A stretch of DNA of 64,000 bases from Putridiphycobacter sp045107045 (GCA_045107045.1 JBGCFR010000001.1:113799-177798), one strand, 5' to 3'. Counted from the stretch's first letter, positions 18,045-27,551 are shown. Numbers and translations are program-made. Notes: a model not told the origin generated them from the letters alone.

Positions 18045-19010
18045 ATGAAATTTATTGGTGCAGTGTTGATTTTGTTAATGGCGTGGAGTTGTGTGCCACT
18101 GCAAAAATATAACGATTTACAAACTAGCTATACCAAGGCTGTTGCAGATCAAACCAAATATAAGTCATCTAGTATTGATTCTGAGAATATGATCAAAGAA
18201 CTTGAAACAAGACTTTCACTAACTAAAAATGCGGCCGCCCAATTAAAAAAAGATACTACAGAAATGAGCCTGAATTATAAGATGTTGGCAGTTGAGTATG
18301 ACAAAATGGGAGCGCTTAATAAAGCTTTAGAAAGCAAGTATGCAGGATTACAATCAAAAGGTACCGCTGAAACTGCTAAGATGATAAGAGATCTTGAAGG
18401 TTCGCGAATTGAGTTACAGCGCAAGGAGGACAGATTAAACGAACTTGAAAAAGAATTAAATGCAAGGTCCTTAATCCTAGATAAGAAAGAAAGCAGAATA
18501 AAAGAGTTGGAAGAAATTATTGCCAAAAAAGATGCGGCAGTTTTAGCATTAAAAGAAAAAATTGCTAGTGCATTATTAGGTTACAAAAATAAAGGACTTA
18601 CCGTTGAAGAAAGAAATGGTAAAATTTATGTTAGTATGGAAGCAAAACTATTATTTGATTCAGGTAAAATAGATGTTGCTTCTGAAGGAAAAGTAGCGCT
18701 TATTGATTTAGCAAAGGTGCTAGAGTCTCAAAAAGATATTGAAATTATAGTGGAAGGGCATACTGATAGTGACCCACTAAATGGAACTGTTCATCCAAAA
18801 GACAATTGGGAGTTAAGTGTTTTAAGAGCAACTTCTGTAACTAAAATTTTGATCGAAAATTCTAATATGGCACCAACAATGGTGATGGCTGCAGGGCGGT
18901 CAGATTTTTATCCAATTAACAAATCAGATAAAGCAAAGAACAGAAGAATTGAAATTATTATTACGCCTGATTTAAATGCACTTTTTGCACTTATTTCAAA
19001 AAGGCCTTGA
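18045..19010 (+). CDS. OmpA-family lipoprotein with coiled coil
   Basis: A 321-residue envelope protein. The N terminus is a lipoprotein-like signal (LILLMAWSC, Cys16). Residues ~35-180 are a long heptad-rich coiled coil (many Glu/Lys/Leu, such as RKEDRLNELEKELNAR). The C-terminal ~115 residues are an OmpA peptidoglycan-binding domain: LLFDSGKIDVASEG, IIVEGHTDSDPL and SDKAKNRRIEIIITP. It probably tethers the outer membrane to peptidoglycan. It starts 185 bases from the divergent maeB and is followed by a strong terminator hairpin. Confidence 0.88.
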   Translation: MKFIGAVLILLMAWSCVPLQKYNDLQTSYTKAVADQTKYKSSSIDSENMIKELETRLSLTKNAAAQLKKDTTEMSLNYKMLAVEYDKMGALNKALESKYAGLQSKGTAETAKMIRDLEGSRIELQRKEDRLNELEKELNARSLILDKKESRIKELEEIIAKKDAAVLALKEKIASALLGYKNKGLTVEERNGKIYVSMEAKLLFDSGKIDVASEGKVALIDLAKVLESQKDIEIIVEGHTDSDPLNGTVHPKDNWELSVLRATSVTKILIENSNMAPTMVMAAGRSDFYPINKSDKAKNRRIEIIITPDLNALFALISKRP

Positions 19011-19030
19011 CAAAAATAAATAACAGTATA

Positions 19031-19068
19031 AGTAAAAAGGGTTGCCAATTTTGGCAACCCTTTTTACT
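19031..19068 (+). terminator. Perfect 18-bp inverted repeat terminator after the OmpA gene
   Basis: Arms 19031-19048 and 19051-19068 are perfect complements with a 2-base loop and the core GGGTTGCCAA/TTGGCAACCC followed by five T. A-runs and T-runs on both sides allow termination in either direction. A closely related hairpin sits 69-70 bases before the start of each of the two duplicated adhesin genes. Confidence 0.85.
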
Positions 19069-19136
19069 TATTACCAGTCTATGAGCAAATAGAGTAAAGG
19101 ACATTTTTTGCTTTAAACTTCTCAAATATTTTGAAT

Positions 19137-20267
19137 ATGTTAAGAAAAATCACACTAATTGGATTATCATTTTTTTCATTATGTTGGCAAATGGCTTTCT
19201 CACAACAAGCAAATTTTATTATTGATCAAGGGAATAGTATTTGTGTCAATGAGTGTATTACAGTGTCAGATCTCAGCATGTCCCCTGTAAATATTACGAA
19301 TTGGGTTTGGTCTATAACTAGTACGGTTTTAGATATTCCAAGTATTCCAAATCCGAATAATCAAGTGCCAGGAGACATTTGTTTTACTTCTCCAGGAGTT
19401 TTTAATATTCAGTTGAATATAACTGATGTGAATGGAAATGTATCGAATGCGAATGTTCAATTGACAGTGGTTTCATGCCCTGGATCTATTTCTGCCGGTT
19501 TTACTATTCAAGAAACGGTTTGTGTAGGAGATTGTATTATTGCAAATGATACATCCCAAGGTTCACCACAAGCATGGAATTGGTCTTTAAATGTTTTGCC
19601 AGTAAATGCTGCATACATAGTAAATTCAGTAGATCAGAATCCAACAATTTGTTTTACCTCAACTACAGCTGCTCCAATTGGGATAGAATTAAAGGTTACA
19701 GATGTAAATGGTAAAGTAAGTAAATTTACTAAACAAATTACAGTAATAGATGTTCCTACAGTAGTTGCTTCAATTGATACAATTGTAGAGTTAGGTGATC
19801 CGGCATTTTTGTCAGCTACAGCGACATCTCCAACAAAACTCAATTATCAATGGGAACCCAGCCAAACAGCAACTAATCCTAGAGGGCTTACTACAAATGT
19901 TTATCCGATAGAAACAACGAGTTACTCTATAAAAGTTGAGAATAGTTATGGGTGTTCCGCGGAGGATTCAGTGATCGTATACTTAAATTTTCAGCCTAAA
20001 ATTGGTGTCTCTTCTGCCTTTTCACCTAACGGTGATGGAAAAAATGACCTTTTATTAGTCGAAGGCTTAGCATTAGAGGTATGTATATTTAAAGTTTACA
20101 ACCGCTGGGGGGACAAAATTTTCGAATCAACGGTTCAAAAAAATGGATGGGATGGAAATTATAAAGGAAAGGCAGAAAGTCCTGGAGTTTACTATTGGAC
20201 GCTTGAATATGGATTTAATAATGGACAAGAAGGGACGTTAAGTGGCAATACTACACTAATCAGGTAA
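19137..20267 (+). CDS. Secreted PKD-domain protein with gliding-associated C-terminal domain (copy A)
   Basis: 376 residues. Signal peptide ITLIGLSFFSLCWQMAFSQ; two PKD-like domains (about residues 25-120 and 122-210) that each begin near a Cys-x3-Cys (CVNEC, CVGDC); a third Ig-like unit (DTIVELGDPAFLSA); and the T9SS C-terminal domain (FSPNGDGKNDLL, VYNRWGDKIFES, GVYYWTLEY). It should be exported by the SprA system and held at the surface. The start is ATG 19137 rather than the TTG two codons earlier, which aligns it with its neighbour of identical length. Copy B follows in tandem. Confidence 0.88.
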   Translation: MLRKITLIGLSFFSLCWQMAFSQQANFIIDQGNSICVNECITVSDLSMSPVNITNWVWSITSTVLDIPSIPNPNNQVPGDICFTSPGVFNIQLNITDVNGNVSNANVQLTVVSCPGSISAGFTIQETVCVGDCIIANDTSQGSPQAWNWSLNVLPVNAAYIVNSVDQNPTICFTSTTAAPIGIELKVTDVNGKVSKFTKQITVIDVPTVVASIDTIVELGDPAFLSATATSPTKLNYQWEPSQTATNPRGLTTNVYPIETTSYSIKVENSYGCSAEDSVIVYLNFQPKIGVSSAFSPNGDGKNDLLLVEGLALEVCIFKVYNRWGDKIFESTVQKNGWDGNYKGKAESPGVYYWTLEYGFNNGQEGTLSGNTTLIR

Positions 20268-20352
20268 AAGATAGAAATTGGATTAGATTTAAATGTATTG
20301 TTAACATACTTTTTAAACAAGATATGCTTTAAAATGCACTGTTAAATGAGAA

Positions 20353-20382
20353 AAAAAAGTTGTCAATTTTGGCAACTTTTTT
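20353..20382 (+). terminator. Hairpin terminator between the two adhesin copies
   Basis: Arms 20353-20366 and 20369-20382 pair with one G-T wobble around GTTGTCAA/TTGGCAAC, with A-run and T-run flanks. It is the diverged counterpart of the hairpin at 19031-19068, at the same distance from the next start codon. Confidence 0.75.
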
Positions 20383-20451
20383 ATTTTCTGGGTGTTTAAA
20401 GTATATAAGTAAAAGATATTTTATTACCTTTATTTTTTCAAAATTTTTAAC

Positions 20452-21582
20452 ATGATTAGAAAAATCACCTTACTTGGATTATCATTTTTTGCAATGTGCT
20501 GGCAAGTAGCCTTGTCGCAGCAAGCAAATTTTACAATTGATCCAGGGAATAGCATTTGTGTCAACGAATGTATTGTGCTTAATGATATTAGTACATCACC
20601 GGTAAACATTACTAATTGGGTGTGGTCTATAACAAGTACTGTTTTAGATATCCCTACTATTCCAAATCCGAATGACCAGCAACCAGGAGATATTTGTTTT
20701 ACTTCCCCAGGAGTTTTTAGTATTCAATTAGATATCACTGATGCAAATGGAAATGTTTCAAACGCAAATGTTCAATTGACAGTAGTATCATGTCCTGGTT
20801 CTATTTCTGCTGGCTTTACCGTTCAGGAAACAGTTTGTGTAGGTGATTGTATAGTTGCAAATGATACATCTCAAGGTACACCAACATCATGGAATTGGTC
20901 ATTAGATGTTACACCGATAACCGCAGCATTTATTTTAAACCCAGTAGATCAGAATCCAACAATTTGTTTTGAAACAGTAACAGCTGACCCAATTGGGATA
21001 GAATTAAAAGTTACTGATGTAGATGGTAAAGTAAGTAAATTTACTAAGCAAATTACAGTAATTGATATACCTACTGTAGTTGGTTCAATTGATACAATTG
21101 TTGAATTAGGCGATCCGGCATTCTTGTCTGCTGTTGCAACATCACCCATTAAACTTAATTATCAATGGGAACCAAGTGAGACAGCAACTAATGCTAAAGG
21201 TTTGGCCACAAACGTTTACCCGATAGAAACAACTAGTTACGTGATCCGGGTTGAGGACACCTATGGATGTTTTGCTGAGGACACAGTAAAGGTTTATCTA
21301 AATTTCTTGCCTCAAATTGGGGTGCCTACTGCCTTTTCTCCAAATGGAGATGGTAAAAATGACCTTTTAGTGGTTGAAGGATTAGCTCTGGATATATGTA
21401 TTTTTAAAATTTATAACAGATATGGGAAACAAATTTTCGAATCCACTGTTCAAAAAAATGGATGGGATGGTAATTTTAGAGGGAAGGCTGTAGGGGCTGG
21501 AGTATTTTACTGGACTCTCGAATATGAGTTTAATACAGGGCAAGCAGGAACATTGAGTGGTAACACGACATTAGTTAGATAA
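20452..21582 (+). CDS. Secreted PKD-domain protein with gliding-associated C-terminal domain (copy B)
   Basis: Tandem paralogue of the preceding gene, also 376 residues and alike throughout: the same signal peptide style, CVNEC and CVGDC units, DTIVELGDPAFLSA, and T9SS end (FSPNGDGKNDLLVVEG, IYNRYGKQIFES, SGNTTLVR). Differences are scattered substitutions (for example YNRYGK for YNRWGD), which suggests both copies are maintained. It is 4 bases from a PorP/SprF gene, so copy B is the one directly coupled to a secretion partner. Confidence 0.88.
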   Translation: MIRKITLLGLSFFAMCWQVALSQQANFTIDPGNSICVNECIVLNDISTSPVNITNWVWSITSTVLDIPTIPNPNDQQPGDICFTSPGVFSIQLDITDANGNVSNANVQLTVVSCPGSISAGFTVQETVCVGDCIVANDTSQGTPTSWNWSLDVTPITAAFILNPVDQNPTICFETVTADPIGIELKVTDVDGKVSKFTKQITVIDIPTVVGSIDTIVELGDPAFLSAVATSPIKLNYQWEPSETATNAKGLATNVYPIETTSYVIRVEDTYGCFAEDTVKVYLNFLPQIGVPTAFSPNGDGKNDLLVVEGLALDICIFKIYNRYGKQIFESTVQKNGWDGNFRGKAVGAGVFYWTLEYEFNTGQAGTLSGNTTLVR

Positions 21583-21586
21583 AATC

Positions 21587-22627
21587 ATGAAGAGGAAATT
21601 AATATTAATCGCTTTTATAAGCTTTATAACAACGCAGGCATATTCTCAAATTGATAAGCAATTTAGTATGTATGCGGAAACGAAGTTGCAATTAAATCCG
21701 GCAGCTGCAGGATTTTTTAGAGCTCAGTATAAGTTTTTTGGGAACTACAGAAGACAATGGTGGGGGCTATCAGAAAATCCTATTGAAACGTATTCGGCAA
21801 GTTTTGACACGAGATTATATGGTGATCAACGAGCAGGTAGATTTGTTGGTGCAGGCATTGTGTTTGCTAACGACGGTGGAGGACACAGTCAGTATAACCA
21901 AGTAAATGTTGCAATACCGTTGAGTTATGCAATGAGGCTTAATAAGTTTAATTATCTTTCAGTTGGAGTTGCACCAGGCTATTTCCAAAGAAGTATCGGT
22001 AATAATGATGATTTAACATGGAGTAACCAATGGGATAATAGAGATGGGTTTGATCCTACTATTCCTAGTGGTGAAGTAATTTTGAATAACCAACTTTTAG
22101 TAGGCCGATTTGATTTGGCAGCAGGACTATATTGGGAGTTCTCTTACGACGATTATATCTATATGTCATTAGGAATTTCAGGTAACCACATGACAAAGCC
22201 AAAAGTTAATTTTTTAGGAACTGATTGGCGCATGAATAGAACAATGAATATTCATTACTTTGGTAATTTTGGCGCACTAGATTTTCCACTAACTTTTAAA
22301 CCAAGTGTAATGTGGTCGGTTCAAAAACCTAATAAGTCATTAATTTTCGGTACTACAATGGATATCTTACTGAGAGGAGAATCGAAAACTACGGGCTATT
22401 ATGATAGAACATCCCTAGAGTTAGGTGCTCATTTTAGAATGGATGATGCACTGGTAGCAAGTATGATGTTCCATAATGGAGGTTTTTCAATGGGTGTTTC
22501 ATATGATTTTGTTGTATCAAGTCTTCAAGATATTAATAGTATTCATGGTGCTTCTGAACTTTTTATCTACTATCGAATGGGTAAACCACAAGGAAGAGGA
22601 AAGTTAGAATTAGCTGATGAGGACTAA
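21587..22627 (+). CDS. PorP/SprF family type IX secretion-associated outer membrane protein
   Basis: 346 residues with a signal peptide (LILIAFISFITTQAYSQ) and the family opening FSMYAETKLQLNPAAAGFF, followed by barrel strands ending in GVSYDFVVSSLQ and ASELFIYYRMGK. It is longer than the paralogue at 1641-2555. Placement directly after two C-terminal-domain adhesins repeats the adhesin-barrel pairing seen at the left edge. A terminator follows. Confidence 0.88.
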   Translation: MKRKLILIAFISFITTQAYSQIDKQFSMYAETKLQLNPAAAGFFRAQYKFFGNYRRQWWGLSENPIETYSASFDTRLYGDQRAGRFVGAGIVFANDGGGHSQYNQVNVAIPLSYAMRLNKFNYLSVGVAPGYFQRSIGNNDDLTWSNQWDNRDGFDPTIPSGEVILNNQLLVGRFDLAAGLYWEFSYDDYIYMSLGISGNHMTKPKVNFLGTDWRMNRTMNIHYFGNFGALDFPLTFKPSVMWSVQKPNKSLIFGTTMDILLRGESKTTGYYDRTSLELGAHFRMDDALVASMMFHNGGFSMGVSYDFVVSSLQDINSIHGASELFIYYRMGKPQGRGKLELADED

Positions 22628-22646
22628 TCATTAAATAAATGAATTT

Positions 22647-22679
22647 AAAAAGATGTTTTTTACGAAACATCTTTTTTTT
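22647..22679 (+). terminator. Rho-independent terminator after the PorP/SprF gene
   Basis: Twelve-base perfect arms (22647-22658 and 22665-22676, AAAAAGATGTTT and its complement) around a 6-base loop, running into a tract of eight T. It ends the adhesin operon 19 bases before dusB. Confidence 0.8.
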
Positions 22680-22697
22680 GTCCTAATTTTGCGGTGA

Positions 22698-23696
22698 ATG
22701 GGAGTAAAAATACGTGATATCGATTTAGGGGATTTTCCCCTTTTATTAGCGCCAATGGAAGATGTCAGTGATCCTCCGTTTAGGGCATTATGCAAAAAAA
22801 ACGGTGCAGACTTAATGTATACTGAATTCATTTCAAGCGAAGGTTTAATTCGTGATGCGGCTAAGTCAGTCCAAAAATTAGACATTTATGAGTATGAACG
22901 GCCAATAGGAATTCAAATATTTGGCTATGATATTGATAGCATGCGGAAGACAACTGAAATTGTTGAACAAACAAATCCGGATATTATTGATATTAATTAT
23001 GGATGTCCAGTCAAGAAAGTAGCTTGTAAAGGAGCGGGTGCGGGTATTTTAAAAGATATTCCTAAAATGGTTGAAATGACTGCCGAAATAGTAAAAGCCA
23101 CTCATTTGCCTGTTACTGTAAAAACAAGACTAGGATGGGATGATGATACTAAGTATATTGTTGAAGTTGCTGAACGGCTTCAGGACGTGGGTATAGAGGC
23201 ACTGTCAATTCATGGTCGTACCAGAAAACAAATGTATAAGGGAGAGGCGGATTGGCGCTTAATTTCAGAAGTTAAAACTAATCCCAAAATCAAAATTCCA
23301 ATATTTGGAAATGGTGACATTGACAGTCCTGAAAAAGCAGTTGAGTATCAGAAAAAATATGGTGTTGATGGTGTTATGATTGGAAGGGCGAGTATTGGAT
23401 ATCCATGGATATTTAATGAGATTAAACACTTTATTAAAACAGGAAAACATCTGGCACCGCCATCAGTTGGAGATAGAGTAACCGCAGCAAGAACACATTT
23501 AGATATGAGTGTAGACTGGAAGGGAGAAATACTAGCTGTCAATGAAATGAAACGCCATTACTCAAATTATTTCAAAGGAATTTCACACTTTAAAGATTAC
23601 AGAATTAAACTGGTGACGTCGTTCGATTTGAATGAAGTTTACGATACACTTTCTGAAATTGAGGATAAATTTTCGGATGCTGAGTTTCTGATTTAA
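22698..23696 (+). CDS. dusB: tRNA-dihydrouridine synthase, DusB type
   Basis: FMN-dependent reduction of uridine in tRNA D-loops. 332 residues. Seen: LLAPMEDVSDPPFRALC, QIFGYD, the catalytic-Cys motif INYGCPVKKVACKGAGAG, VKTRLGWDD, SIHGRTRKQMYKGEADW and GNGDIDS with VMIGRASIGYPWIF, all in the usual TIM-barrel order. The gene starts directly after a terminator, so it likely has its own promoter. Its 3' end overlaps the convergent gene by 4 bases. Confidence 0.94.
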   Translation: MGVKIRDIDLGDFPLLLAPMEDVSDPPFRALCKKNGADLMYTEFISSEGLIRDAAKSVQKLDIYEYERPIGIQIFGYDIDSMRKTTEIVEQTNPDIIDINYGCPVKKVACKGAGAGILKDIPKMVEMTAEIVKATHLPVTVKTRLGWDDDTKYIVEVAERLQDVGIEALSIHGRTRKQMYKGEADWRLISEVKTNPKIKIPIFGNGDIDSPEKAVEYQKKYGVDGVMIGRASIGYPWIFNEIKHFIKTGKHLAPPSVGDRVTAARTHLDMSVDWKGEILAVNEMKRHYSNYFKGISHFKDYRIKLVTSFDLNEVYDTLSEIEDKFSDAEFLI

Positions 23697-24775
23697 GTAC
23701 AGTCAAATCCTGAAATATAATGAAGCTGATCTTTCATAGTTTTAACAAAACCATCTGGCATATTATTAAACTTTGCCACTAAATTTACTGGATTGTCTGT
23801 TTTTAATTTCTGAAGCCAGCCTAGTCTAGATTTTTTGAGAGCCGTATTCAACCTAGTATCCTTTCCGTCTGCCCACAGTAACATAGAATGACAATTTTGT
23901 TGATACAATACACCCTCAAGTAAGGGTCGTATTTTGTCCTGATGACCTGGTATCCAAAATAGACCTTCTGTGGCCAAAAATTTATATTTTTTAGGGTTGA
24001 TAATTCTTTTGAGGTATGGAATGTGTGGTAAGGTTTTAACTAACACGGTTCCTATTATTCCTGGTAGCGCTTCTATTTTCCACTCAACTACATTAGCTTG
24101 AATTCCAGCTATAATTTTATTATTCACCTTTAAAACGAAGTAATTATTGTTTTCAAATAGATGAACATCAGATATATTATTGTATCCTTTGTAAAATTGT
24201 TGAATTTGACTCCTAACCCCATTTTCCTCACTTGCATTTAACCTGACGACTTGGGCTTGTTGTTTTAAATTAAACCGACTAAAAGCAATGGTCTTAATTT
24301 TGGTAATGGTTTCAAATCCATATCGCTCTCCCATTTGTAATGATCGCTCATTTTCCGGATCAACTATAGCCCAATAAATTTTAGAATCATGTTCGGGATT
24401 TTCTACATTTAGGTTGGATGTACTTAATAATCTAGAAACATATTCCTGAAAAATAGATGGGTGTTTTCTTTCTTTCGCTTTTTCTTTAGTTTGAAATGCA
24501 GAACTGAACGCAAAATAACGGATGTAAGATGTGTCAGCAAGCTGGTTATTTACAAGCATTGGTCGTTCACAAATAGTGACATTCGCAATTGCTTTTTCAT
24601 GCCTATAAATTGTAAAATAATGAGGTTGATGAAGATCCGCTATTTTTTTGGCTGTATGTAAATGCTGGTATTTTGCACCATTGGTTCCAATGGTCGTATT
24701 TTCCAGTAATTCTAAAATGGCAGAGTTATGTTCAGTTTGATGCTTAAATATGGACGATAGATTTGTCGAACTCAT
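23693..24775 (-). CDS. GNAT-like acyltransferase of unknown substrate
   Basis: 360 residues, no signal peptide or membrane segment. Two GNAT-like halves are suggested: a first with YIRYFAFSSAF and an acetyl-CoA-loop-like PENERSLQMGERYGFE near residue 150, and a second with NNYFVLKVNNKIIAGIQANVV. Such double-GNAT proteins are common and unassigned in Bacteroidota. I do not recognise the exact family. It is 20 bases downstream of pdhB on the same strand and may be co-transcribed with it. Confidence 0.6.
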   Translation of the reverse strand: MSSTNLSSIFKHQTEHNSAILELLENTTIGTNGAKYQHLHTAKKIADLHQPHYFTIYRHEKAIANVTICERPMLVNNQLADTSYIRYFAFSSAFQTKEKAKERKHPSIFQEYVSRLLSTSNLNVENPEHDSKIYWAIVDPENERSLQMGERYGFETITKIKTIAFSRFNLKQQAQVVRLNASEENGVRSQIQQFYKGYNNISDVHLFENNNYFVLKVNNKIIAGIQANVVEWKIEALPGIIGTVLVKTLPHIPYLKRIINPKKYKFLATEGLFWIPGHQDKIRPLLEGVLYQQNCHSMLLWADGKDTRLNTALKKSRLGWLQKLKTDNPVNLVAKFNNMPDGFVKTMKDQLHYISGFDCT

Positions 24776-24795
24776 ATTCAGCTCTTCATTAGAAC

Positions 24796-25773
24796 TTATT
24801 TGTATAATGTTGACTTCACAGCTGCTACAATTCTTGCAACATTTGGAAGTGCCTCTTCCATTAGTGGAGGACTAAAGGGAAAAGGAGTATCACTTTGCAT
24901 TACTCTTTTAACAGGTGCATCTAAGTAATCAAATGCATAGTTTTGTAGATGATAAGATATTTCAGAGGCAATTGATGCGATTGGCCATGATTCTTCAACA
25001 ATTACACACCTATTCGTTTTCTTTACAGAATTTACCACAGTGCCGTAATCAATAGGTCTGACAGATCTTAAATCAATTATTTCAACAGAAACACCCTCTT
25101 TTTCAAGAGCCTCAGCAGCTTTATGTGCTTCTTTAATAATTTTTCCAAAAGATACAATTGTAACGTCAGAGCCTTTTCTTTTAATATCCGCTACTCCAAT
25201 CGGAATGATATATTCGCCTTCAGGTATTTCACCCTTATCTCCATACATTCTTTCAGATTCCATAATTAATACTGGATCGTTGTCTTTAATTGCTGCTTTT
25301 AATAAGCCCTTCGCATCATATGGGGTAGAAGGAGTAACGACTTTCAAACCTGGAAAATGCGCGTACATTGACTCAAAACTTTGAGAATGCGTAGCTGCCA
25401 ATTGGCCAGCAGTGCCATTTCCGCCTCTAAAAACAATTGGACATCCAACCTGCCCACCCGACATTTGAAGCATTTTTGCAGCACTATTAATAATTTGATC
25501 TGCTGCTAAAATGGCAAAATTCCATGTCATGAATTCAACAATAGGTCTCAATCCATTCATAGCTGCCCCAACAGCAATTCCTGTAAATCCTAATTCTGCA
25601 ATTGGAGTATCAATAATGCGTTCAGGTCCAAATTCGTCTAACATGCCTTGAGAAACTTTGTAAGCTCCATTGTATTCTGCTACTTCCTCTCCAAGAAGAA
25701 ACACACTTTTGTCTGCTCGCATTTCTTCAGACATTGCTTCTCTTAAGGCTTCTCTATATTGTACTGTTTTCAT
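24796..25773 (-). CDS. pdhB: Pyruvate dehydrogenase E1 component, beta subunit
   Basis: 325 residues, the usual length. It makes the thiamine-diphosphate active site together with E1 alpha and feeds acetyl-CoA into the TCA cycle. Seen: YREALREAMSEEM, FLLGEEVAEYNGAYKVSQG, FGPERIIDTPIAE, PIVEFMTWNFA, RGGNGTAGQLAATHSQSFE and the C-terminal VEIIDLRSVRPID. E1 alpha and E2 are not nearby, as is common in Bacteroidota. It is transcribed away from the amidase gene across a ~170-base intergenic region. Confidence 0.95.
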   Translation of the reverse strand: MKTVQYREALREAMSEEMRADKSVFLLGEEVAEYNGAYKVSQGMLDEFGPERIIDTPIAELGFTGIAVGAAMNGLRPIVEFMTWNFAILAADQIINSAAKMLQMSGGQVGCPIVFRGGNGTAGQLAATHSQSFESMYAHFPGLKVVTPSTPYDAKGLLKAAIKDNDPVLIMESERMYGDKGEIPEGEYIIPIGVADIKRKGSDVTIVSFGKIIKEAHKAAEALEKEGVSVEIIDLRSVRPIDYGTVVNSVKKTNRCVIVEESWPIASIASEISYHLQNYAFDYLDAPVKRVMQSDTPFPFSPPLMEEALPNVARIVAAVKSTLYK

Positions 25774-25943
25774 TGATGTCGATTCAAATTTCTTTAGAAC
25801 CGTAAATCTAACAACTATTTATTTAAAAAGGAAATTCTTTATAAAGCGGTTTTGGGTTATAAACAAAATGGTTTGGAATAAAACTTGTATTGGTATTAAT
25901 ACCAGAAATACTATTTCTTAATTTAGCTTTTCATTTAAACCTA

Positions 25944-26843
25944 ATGCTTAAACAGTTTACTTTATTTTGTTTCCTTTTTATCGGGTTTTTAACTTTTGGG
26001 GTTAAAACTGAAATAACAATATTGATCGATCCAGGTCATGGAGGCAAAGACCCTGGACATTTGTCAGTTTCGGAAACACATTTACCTGAAAAAGATTTGA
26101 ATTTGTTAATTGCGAAAAAGATTGGGCATTATTTGCAGCATAACCTTTCAAACGTAGCTGTTTTGTATACCAGAACTAAGGACATATACCCTACGTTAGA
26201 CGATAGAGTAATAATGGCAAATAACAAGTCCGTTGATTATATGATGAGTATACACTGCAATGGCAGCGAAAATGTTGACATATTAGGCACAGAAACTCAT
26301 ATACATAATTTCGAGTCAAAAGAAGCCTATAAATGGGCATTTCAAGTTGAAAAACAATTTAAAACCAGAGCTGGTAGAAAAAGTAGGGGTGTAAAAACAG
26401 GAGCTGATATTGGTCACTCTCTGCAAATACTAAAGTTTACAAAAATGCCTACCATTTTAATTGAATGTGGTTTTTTAACCCAAGTAGGAGAAGCTGCCTA
26501 TTTAAATAGTGGATATGGACAGGAAATTATTTCATCTGCTATTTTTAGAGCGACTAGAGCTTTTTTGAAATCCGCCCATCCAAATATTGATTTTTCACCA
26601 GTTGATGTTACTGGGCCATCTTTTAAAGTGCAAATAATGTCTTCAATTGACCCCTTAAAAACAAATATCCCTGAATTCGAAAAATTAGATTATAAAGTTG
26701 AACGTGTCAAAATTAATTCTTCTAGTATGTACAAGTATAAGTATTTTGTAGGCCCTTTTGCCACTCGAAAATTGGCTAAAAAGGCTCAGAAAATAGTTCA
26801 AGAAAAAGGGTATAAAGATGCTTTTATTGTCAATTTCGAATAA
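25944..26843 (+). CDS. N-acetylmuramoyl-L-alanine amidase (Amidase_3) with SPOR domain
   Basis: Cell-wall hydrolase of 299 residues. Signal peptide LFCFLFIGFLTFGVKT, then Amidase_3: zinc ligands in IDPGHGGKDPG (His) and the later Glu and His (MSIHCNGSEN), and the catalytic LIECGFLTQ. The C terminus (about residue 225 on: SFKVQIMS ... YKYFVGPFATRKLAKKA) is a SPOR domain that binds denuded septal glycan, so it probably acts in cell separation. The ATG at 25944 is preferred to an in-frame TTG at 25890 because it starts exactly at the signal peptide. Confidence 0.92.
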   Translation: MLKQFTLFCFLFIGFLTFGVKTEITILIDPGHGGKDPGHLSVSETHLPEKDLNLLIAKKIGHYLQHNLSNVAVLYTRTKDIYPTLDDRVIMANNKSVDYMMSIHCNGSENVDILGTETHIHNFESKEAYKWAFQVEKQFKTRAGRKSRGVKTGADIGHSLQILKFTKMPTILIECGFLTQVGEAAYLNSGYGQEIISSAIFRATRAFLKSAHPNIDFSPVDVTGPSFKVQIMSSIDPLKTNIPEFEKLDYKVERVKINSSSMYKYKYFVGPFATRKLAKKAQKIVQEKGYKDAFIVNFE

Positions 26844-26928
26844 TAGAAAGCTATAAACCCATATAATTCTAAGCAGTTTTAAAATAATAACTAATTTAGT
26901 GCTACTCATTTTTAGTGGACAAAGAATT

Positions 26929-27351
26929 ATGGCAACGGTATTTGAAACGAGATTGATTGGAAACATTGGTAAAGATGCCGTAACTAGAAGTATGGATAAT
27001 GGGGTAATAGCAATTAATTTTCCGGTTGCGCATAATAAAAACTGGAAAGATAAACGTACTGGAGAACAACGAACTAAAACAACCTGGATAAACTGTACTA
27101 TTTGGAAACGTGAAGGCGCTAACTTACGAATTTTGGAGTTTTTGAAAACAGGGACTTTAGTAGAAGTGATTGGAACACCCTTTCCAAAAGGGTATTTGCA
27201 AGAAGACCAAAGTATTAAAACTGAAATTAGACTAAACGTATCCAAAACTAATATTTTGAGACCTGGAAATTGTGAGAAGAATGAAGACTGTGAAGATCAA
27301 GAAGGAGATTTTTCGAATGATTCAGATGATATAGAAAGTGATTTGTTTTAA
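26929..27351 (+). CDS. ssb: Single-stranded DNA-binding protein
   Basis: 140-residue OB-fold protein: ATVFETRLIGNIGKDA, the FPVAHN strand, TTWINCTIWKREGANL and GTLVEVIGTP. The tail is acidic (many Asp/Glu/Ser) and ends in DLF, the protein-docking tip of SSB. The start is ATG 26929; an upstream GTG at 26899 would add residues not seen in the family. It may be a second SSB alongside a replication copy elsewhere. It is followed by tRNA-Asn. Confidence 0.93.
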   Translation: MATVFETRLIGNIGKDAVTRSMDNGVIAINFPVAHNKNWKDKRTGEQRTKTTWINCTIWKREGANLRILEFLKTGTLVEVIGTPFPKGYLQEDQSIKTEIRLNVSKTNILRPGNCEKNEDCEDQEGDFSNDSDDIESDLF

Positions 27352-27406
27352 TTTTCAACTGATATTCCACAGCAATAAAAAAAGATTTAAAAATCTCAAT
27401 GTTTTT

Positions 27407-27437
27407 TTTGGTTTAATTTTTCTTTTGTATATATTTG
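27407..27437 (+). promoter_or_regulatory. Perfect Bacteroidota housekeeping promoter for tRNA-Asn
   Basis: TTTG at 27407-27410, exactly 19 bases, then TATATTTG at 27430-27437. This matches the primary sigma consensus TTTG-N19-TAnnTTTG at every fixed position. Transcription should begin about 27442-27445, some 25 bases before the tRNA. Confidence 0.85.
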
Positions 27438-27469
27438 CACTCGCTTAAGGAAACATAGACACCTTAAAC

Positions 27470-27543
27470 TCCTCCTTAGCTCAGCTGGTTAGAGCATCTG
27501 ACTGTTAATCAGAGGGTCCTTGGTTCGAGTCCAAGAGGGGGAG
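27470..27543 (+). tRNA. tRNA-Asn (GTT)
   Basis: 74 bases, full cloverleaf. Acceptor arms TCCTCCT and AGGGGGA pair with one T-G wobble; the D-arm is GCTC...GAGC; the anticodon loop CTGTTAA carries GTT; the T-arm is CTTGG-TTCGAGT-CCAAG. The discriminator is G and CCA is not encoded. A consensus promoter precedes it and a hairpin terminator follows. Confidence 0.97.
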
Positions 27544-27551
27544 CAGAAACT

